DNA from: JBDREC01 sp043820105 [NCBI: Pseudomonadota bacterium]
GTDB taxonomy: Bacteria; Bdellovibrionota_F; JAHFAK01
DNA length: 64,000 nucleotides
Direction of reading: 5' to 3'
Assembly: GCA_043820105.1 (NCBI GenBank)
Contig: JBDREC010000028.1
Location: 26,973-90,972, forward strand
Part shown: one piece after another, positions 59,442-64,000 of the stretch
Layout: every line of letters starts with the position of its first letter
Position numbering within the stretch: the stretch's first letter is position 1
Translations under genes and position numbers: made by a program
Notes under the pieces: model-generated
The model's input: only the letters and a program-made list of their open reading frames with translations
The model's database searches: none
Told to the model about the DNA's origin: nothing

Positions 59442-62400
59442 CTATTTTTCTTCAGATTTGCAGTTGATTTCTGAAAGCTGAGTATAAAGGCTGTTTCTTC
59501 GATCAGTATCAGATTGTGCCATTTTACCCAGTTTTTTAGCAGCTTCTGGATTCATTCTGTGCAGCACTTTAAACCTATTTTCAGAACCAGCAAAATCTGA
59601 CATTGTAATTGAAGGAGCTTTGCTATCTAGCATTAATGGATTTTTGCCTTCTTTAATATTGTCTGGGTTAAATCTAAGGAGTGGCCAGTGACCTGAATCA
59701 ACAGCTTTTTTTTGTGCTCTATAACCTTCTGTCATTTTAATTCCATGAGCAATACAATGTGAATATGCTAAGATGATTGAAGGGCCATTATAGGCTTCTG
59801 CTTCCATAAACGCTTTAACAACTTGGTTTTGACTAGCACCCATTGCAACTTTTGCCACATAAATATTTCCATAAGTCATAGAAATCAGACCCAGGTCTTT
59901 TTTAGCTGTTGGTTTTCCACCAGCGGCAAATTTCGCTACAGCACCCATTGGTGTTGATTTTGAGGCTTGACCACCAGTATTTGAATAAACTTCAGTATCT
60001 AAAACAAGTAAATTAACGTTTTTACCAGAAGCTAGCACGTGATCTAAGCCGCCATAACCAATATCATAGGCCCAGCCGTCACCGCCAACACCCCAAATAG
60101 ATTTTTTCACAAAGTAATCTATATATTCAACGAGCTGTTTTGCTCTTGTATCATCACTTGCATTTAGTTTTTCATTTAAAGTACAGATTTTGCCTCTTAG
60201 CTCCTCAATTGCAACTAGTGTTGATTGATCATGCTCCATTATTTCTTTTAATAATGTCTTTGTTTCTTCACATGAATAATCTTCAACCATGCTTGAAGCA
60301 AGTTCAAATGCTTTGGCTGTAAACATATCAACTGAGAGCTTCATTCCAAAAGCAATTTCTGCTGTGTCTTCAAAAAGTGAATTATTCCATGCAGGTCCCC
60401 TGCCATCAGCGCGCCTGGCATAAGGAGTTGTGGGTAAATTTCCGCCATAAATTGAAGAACAACCTGTTGCGTTTGCAATGATTGCCCTATCACCAAATAG
60501 TTGTGTTAAAAGTTTAACATATGATGTTTCACCGCAACCAGCGCAAGCGCCTGAATATTCAAATAATGGTCTTAAAAATTGGCTTCCTTTAATTGTTCCT
60601 GGTTTAAAAAGATTTAAATCAGTCTCAGGTAAATTTAAGAAAAAGTCATAATTAACTGCTTCTTGTGTTCTTAAAGGAAGTTGAGGCATCATTTTAATAG
60701 CTTCATCATCTTTTTTCAAACACATATCAACACAGTTTCCACAACCTGTACAATCTTCAGGAGCTACTTGCAGTGTAAATTTCATATCTTTAAAGGATGG
60801 ACCTTTTGCATCACATGACTTAAAAGTCTCAGGAGCGCCATCTAAGCATTTTGCATCATAAGCTTTCATTCTGATTGTAGCATGAGGGCAAACCATAGAA
60901 CAAACACCGCATTGAATACAAGTTTCAGCATTCCAAACAGGAATATTAACTGCAATATTTCTTTTTTCATATTGAGTAGTAGCTGTTGGCCAGGTTCCAT
61001 CTGCTGGCATTTCGCTAACTTTCACATCATCACCTTGTTGTGAAATAATTTTTGCTGTAACATTTTGCACAAACTCAGGAGCATTTTCAGGAACAGCAGG
61101 TCTCATATGTATTGTAGAGCTAACTTCTTTTGGATAAGTAACTGCATCAAAATTATTAAGGCCGGCTTCAACTGCTTTAAAGTTCATATTTACAACTTCT
61201 TCACCCTTAGAGCCATAAGATTTCCTGATCGCATCTTTGATCGCATTAACTGCAGTCTCAATTGGAATGACATTTGAAATCTTAAAGAAAGCTGTTTGCA
61301 TAATAACATTAATTCTTTCACCTAAACCAATTTCAGCACCTAATTTAATACCATCAATAACGTAGAATTTTAGTTCTTTTTCAATAATTTGTTTTTGAAC
61401 TTCAGCTGGCATTTTATCCCAAACTTCTTCTTTTGAAAATGGTGAGTTTAGTAAGAAGGTTCCACCATGTTCAACATTTTTGAGCATGTTATATTTTTCT
61501 AAAAATGAAAAATTGTGACAAGCAATAAAGTTTGCACAAGTTACTAAGTATGGTTTTCTAATTTTATTTTTACCAAATCTTAAGTGAGAGACTGTAACAG
61601 CTCCTGCTTTTTTTGAATCATAAACAAAATAGCCTTGAGCAAAGTTATCTGTTTGTTCAGCGATAATTTTGATTGAATTTTTGTTAGCGCCAACAGTTCC
61701 ATCTGAACCTAGGCCATAAAACATTGCTCTGTAATAGCCAGTTTCACAAGCCTGGGTTGGATTATCTTTAATATTTTTATAATCAAGTGATGTATTTGTA
61801 ACATCATCTTCAATACCAACTGTGAAATGGTTTTTAGGATTATCTAGACTTAAGTTTTCAAAAACAGAAATAACCATTGCTGGTGTATATTCTTTTGAGC
61901 TTAGTCCATATCTGCCACCATAGATTTTTGGAAATTCATTAAAATGTTTATCACCATTAATCATGTCTTCTGTAATAGAAGCAACAACATCTTCATAAAG
62001 TGGTTCGCCTAAGCAACCTGGTTCTTTTGTTCTATCAAGAACTGCAATTTTCTTAACAGTCTTAGGTAAAGCACCAATAAAATCAATGGCAGACCATGGT
62101 CTGTAAAGTCTAACTTTTAAAACACCTGTTTTTTCGTTCTTAGCATTTAAATATTGGCTAGTTTCAACTGTTGTTTCAGCACCACAGCCCATAATAATAA
62201 CAACTTTTTCAGCATCAGCACAGCCTTCGTATTCAAAAAGTTTATATTGACGGCCAGTTAATTTTGCAAATTTGTTCATTGTTTTTTGAACAATCGCAGG
62301 ACAAGCATCATGATATTTATTAACAGCTTCACGGCCTTGAAAATAAACATCTGGATTTTGGCTTGTTCCTCTTAGAGTTGGTCTATCAGGAGACATTCCT

Positions 62401-63017
62401 CTGTTTTTATGAGCAATAACAAACTCATCATCAATCATTTCTTTCATATCTTCTTTAGTTAGCTCTTCTATTTTTTGCACTTCATGGCTGGTCCTGAAGC
62501 CTTCAAATATATGCAAAAAAGGAATCCTTGATTCAAGGGTTGCAGCTTGTGAAATTAAAGCAAAATCCATTGCTTCTTGAACTGAAGCTCCAGATAGCAT
62601 AGCAAAACCAGTATTTCTAGCAGCATAAACATCTGAATGATCACCAAAAATTGAAAGTGCCTGGCAAGCAAGAGATCTAGCTGCAATATGAAAAACTGTT
62701 GGTAATAATTCACCAGCTATTTTATGCATATTGGGAAGCATAAGCATAAGACCTTGAGAGGCAGTAAAAGTTGAAGTCAAAGATCCAGCTGATAATGCAC
62801 CGTGCACAGCGCCAGAGGCTCCACCTTCTGATTGCAATTCAGCAACTATAGGAACAACACCCCAAATATTTTTTTCACCTTTAGCAGATTTTGCATCAGC
62901 AATTTCACCCATATCAGAACTTGGGGTAATAGGATAAATGGTCATTACTTCATTTGTTGCGTGAGCTACATGAGCAACAGCCGAGTTTCCGTCATAAGGG
63001 ACTAACTTTCTAGTCAT
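59442..63017 (-). CDS. nifJ: Pyruvate:ferredoxin (flavodoxin) oxidoreductase
   Basis: A 1191-aa single-chain PFOR, converting pyruvate and CoA to acetyl-CoA and CO2 with reduction of ferredoxin. Domains in order: pyrimidine-binding (YDGNSAVAHVAHATNEVM near the N-terminus), transketolase-C-like, gamma domain, EKR region, two [4Fe-4S] ferredoxin motifs (CIQCGVCSMVCP and CTGCGNCVDMC), then the TPP domain with ACAGCGETSYV and GGDGWAYDIGYGG plus EVYSNTGGQ. The ATG at 63017 follows AAAGGAGT by 7-8 bases; a longer frame to 63086 would only translate the TAAGTGG repeat upstream. This enzyme points to fermentative or microaerobic metabolism. Confidence 0.96.
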   Translation of the reverse strand: MTRKLVPYDGNSAVAHVAHATNEVMTIYPITPSSDMGEIADAKSAKGEKNIWGVVPIVAELQSEGGASGAVHGALSAGSLTSTFTASQGLMLMLPNMHKIAGELLPTVFHIAARSLACQALSIFGDHSDVYAARNTGFAMLSGASVQEAMDFALISQAATLESRIPFLHIFEGFRTSHEVQKIEELTKEDMKEMIDDEFVIAHKNRGMSPDRPTLRGTSQNPDVYFQGREAVNKYHDACPAIVQKTMNKFAKLTGRQYKLFEYEGCADAEKVVIIMGCGAETTVETSQYLNAKNEKTGVLKVRLYRPWSAIDFIGALPKTVKKIAVLDRTKEPGCLGEPLYEDVVASITEDMINGDKHFNEFPKIYGGRYGLSSKEYTPAMVISVFENLSLDNPKNHFTVGIEDDVTNTSLDYKNIKDNPTQACETGYYRAMFYGLGSDGTVGANKNSIKIIAEQTDNFAQGYFVYDSKKAGAVTVSHLRFGKNKIRKPYLVTCANFIACHNFSFLEKYNMLKNVEHGGTFLLNSPFSKEEVWDKMPAEVQKQIIEKELKFYVIDGIKLGAEIGLGERINVIMQTAFFKISNVIPIETAVNAIKDAIRKSYGSKGEEVVNMNFKAVEAGLNNFDAVTYPKEVSSTIHMRPAVPENAPEFVQNVTAKIISQQGDDVKVSEMPADGTWPTATTQYEKRNIAVNIPVWNAETCIQCGVCSMVCPHATIRMKAYDAKCLDGAPETFKSCDAKGPSFKDMKFTLQVAPEDCTGCGNCVDMCLKKDDEAIKMMPQLPLRTQEAVNYDFFLNLPETDLNLFKPGTIKGSQFLRPLFEYSGACAGCGETSYVKLLTQLFGDRAIIANATGCSSIYGGNLPTTPYARRADGRGPAWNNSLFEDTAEIAFGMKLSVDMFTAKAFELASSMVEDYSCEETKTLLKEIMEHDQSTLVAIEELRGKICTLNEKLNASDDTRAKQLVEYIDYFVKKSIWGVGGDGWAYDIGYGGLDHVLASGKNVNLLVLDTEVYSNTGGQASKSTPMGAVAKFAAGGKPTAKKDLGLISMTYGNIYVAKVAMGASQNQVVKAFMEAEAYNGPSIILAYSHCIAHGIKMTEGYRAQKKAVDSGHWPLLRFNPDNIKEGKNPLMLDSKAPSITMSDFAGSENRFKVLHRMNPEAAKKLGKMAQSDTDRRNSLYTQLSEINCKSEEK

Positions 63018-63034
63018 TTTTATACTCCTTTTAT

Positions 63035-63068
63035 TTAAGTGGTAAGCTGTAAGTGGTAAGTGGTAAGT
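63035..63068. repeat. TAAGTGG heptamer repeat in the nifJ leader
   Basis: About four copies of TAAGTGG/TAAGCTG between the nifJ ribosome-binding site and its presumed promoter. It is the same unit as at 8871-9007 and 9990-10022. An AT repeat of the 4527 type lies at about 63210-63246. Confidence 0.85.
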
Positions 63069-63142
63069 TTTTATAAAATTAAGCACTTAACTTATAACTT
63101 AATAAATATTTATAATTCAAACCTCTAAATTTTTGTTGCCTC

Positions 63143-63171
63143 CCTTTAGAATATTAGGAAGGCTTTGTCAA
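63143..63171 (-). promoter_or_regulatory. Predicted nifJ promoter
   Basis: Minus-strand TTGACA (63166-63171) is a perfect -35 box; 17 bases on is TAAAGG (63143-63148), a weak -10. It lies about 125 bases upstream of the nifJ ATG, with the heptamer repeat in between. Confidence 0.4.
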
Positions 63172-63252
63172 TAAATTATAGGTTTTTAGGTAAAATGAAA
63201 AATTGGAATTAATTCTTAATTGTTAATTATTGATTGTTAATTATTTTCATTC

Positions 63253-63690
63253 CTAAAATTTACAATAATCAATATTATGGAAAGTCCGACTTGCATATTC
63301 ATTATCATCAACTTCAATGAATTGAGCTACAATATCACTTGAAAAGTCTGTTTGGCTTAAAGTTGAAGTGTTGCAATCCAAAGAACTAAGATCACAAATA
63401 ACGATTCTAACAGAATCTCTATTATTTGAGTGAAGGCTTGTGTATAAGGCGTAATATTTTCCATTACTTACCTTAGCACTGTATAGGTTCAAATCATTAC
63501 TTACTTCTAAATCAATTTTTTGTTAATAAGAAAAAGAAGATGCAGCTAATTGATCAGCAGAAGCATCTGACTGTTCAGAACCAGATGATTCTTCACTTAA
63601 ATCTATGCTTGTATTTGTTACCTCACAAGAAGGAAACACAAAGACAATTGTCAGATTCAATAATAGAAAAAGTTCCTTTGTCTTTTTCAT
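63253..63690 (-). pseudogene. Small lipoprotein gene interrupted by an in-frame TAA
   Basis: The minus-strand frame begins at an ATG (63690) with MKKTKELFLLLNL, a hydrophobic stretch and a lipobox FPSC (Cys22), then a Ser/Glu-rich linker, and reaches TAA at 63523-63525 after 55 codons. The same frame continues directly for about 90 more codons (QKIDLEVSNDLNLYSAKV... to DYCKF) with a sensible composition and four further cysteines. The simplest reading is one 145-codon lipoprotein gene with a nonsense mutation. The 55-aa product could still be made. Function unknown. Confidence 0.6.
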
Positions 63691-63729
63691 GGTTTGCTCA
63701 GTATGTATAAAAAAGAATGACTTAATTTT

Positions 63730-64000
63730 TTAATCTTCTGAATCAACTTCCATTTCCGCACCTAAATAAGCATCTCCAGACCCTGATTGGTCTCTGACTA
63801 TTACCTGAGCATATTCACCATTTGTATCATCATCATCTAAATCTTGATAAACATGAATTATACTTTTCATTATAATGGCACTATGAACATAATCTCTAAA
63901 AAAACGCTACCAATCCACCTATTCCATGATCTTCAAATTGAAATAAACTGGGAGTGAGCAATAAAAAGATGGCAAGACTGAGGTATAAAACGCATTCCGG
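63730..64000 (-). pseudogene. 3' end of a small gene with a likely frameshift at a T7 run
   Basis: A minus-strand frame entering from the right edge reads VLYLSLAIFLLLTPSLF, a hydrophobic signal-like stretch, then FEDHGIGGLVAFF and a TAG at 63896-63898. Removing one T from the T7 run just before it joins the frame to RDYVHSAIIMKSIIHVYQDL and on to an Asp-rich end (EMEVDSED) with TAA at 63730-63732. The downstream frame also has its own ATG at 63870 (46 codons). A small secreted protein with a frameshift is the best explanation; the left neighbour is also damaged. Function unknown. Confidence 0.45.

Noticed and set aside
59442-63086. Longer nifJ start at 63086
   Set aside because: The extra 23 residues are translated from the TAAGTGG repeat; the ATG at 63017 has a strong ribosome-binding site and gives the normal family N-terminus.

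Overview
The window is AT-rich bacterial DNA, almost all of it protein-coding. It suggests a Gram-negative (two-membrane) organism with a fermentative or anaerobic side: there are several lipoproteins, a BamE-like lipoprotein, O-antigen-type ABC exporters, an O-antigen ligase-like protein, a KdsC-type phosphatase and a single-chain pyruvate:ferredoxin oxidoreductase. No rRNA, tRNA or other taxonomic marker is present, so I do not name a phylum. Short heptamer/octamer tandem repeats scattered between genes recall those of cyanobacteria and their relatives, but that is only a weak hint.

Layout. 1-10 kb is mostly core genes: end of a sodium-dependent transporter, an amidohydrolase, an inositol-monophosphatase, two GalE-type epimerases, an M29 aminopeptidase, a class II aldolase and two lipoproteins. 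The gaps hold simple tandem repeats and two large nested palindromes. 10-33.6 kb is a surface-polysaccharide region: an O-antigen ligase/polymerase, three GT-C-like membrane proteins, then a long minus-strand run of methyltransferases, GT2/GT4 glycosyltransferases, a deacetylase and a DUF115 protein. This run leads back to a nonulosonic-acid-like set (KdsC-like phosphatase, SpsF-like cytidylyltransferase, DegT aminotransferase split by a frameshift, radical SAM enzyme, short NeuB). 33.9-44.9 kb is a tight plus-strand operon that looks like a pathway for an unusual, perhaps carbocyclic, activated sugar: two dehydrogenases, a GmhA-like isomerase, an SDR, a 3-dehydroquinate-synthase-like cyclase, a cytidylyltransferase-cupin fusion, a class III aminotransferase and a radical SAM enzyme. 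44.9-59.1 kb holds further modification and export genes: a FkbM-DUF115 fusion, a NodU-type carbamoyltransferase with SxtJ and DUF5989 partners, an SGNH protein, a Wzm/Wzt exporter, PseG and a flippase-like membrane protein. 59.4-63 kb is nifJ, followed by two small damaged genes.

Main unusual points. (1) Three ~200-bp nested palindromes share internal linkers but have different, perfectly self-complementary 32-35-bp outer arms; a fourth, larger palindrome has the same architecture. (2) Three ops-like elements (GACGGTAGT core) lie just downstream of TAGAC(T/A)-type promoters in front of minus-strand polysaccharide operons, which suggests RfaH/NusG-paralogue control. (3) The exporter locus is a mosaic: a truncated second pseG, a truncated wzt, a wzm remnant and an MNT/HEPN module flanked by simple repeats, next to an intact exporter. 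(4) An aminotransferase is split at a G7 run, possibly phase-variable.
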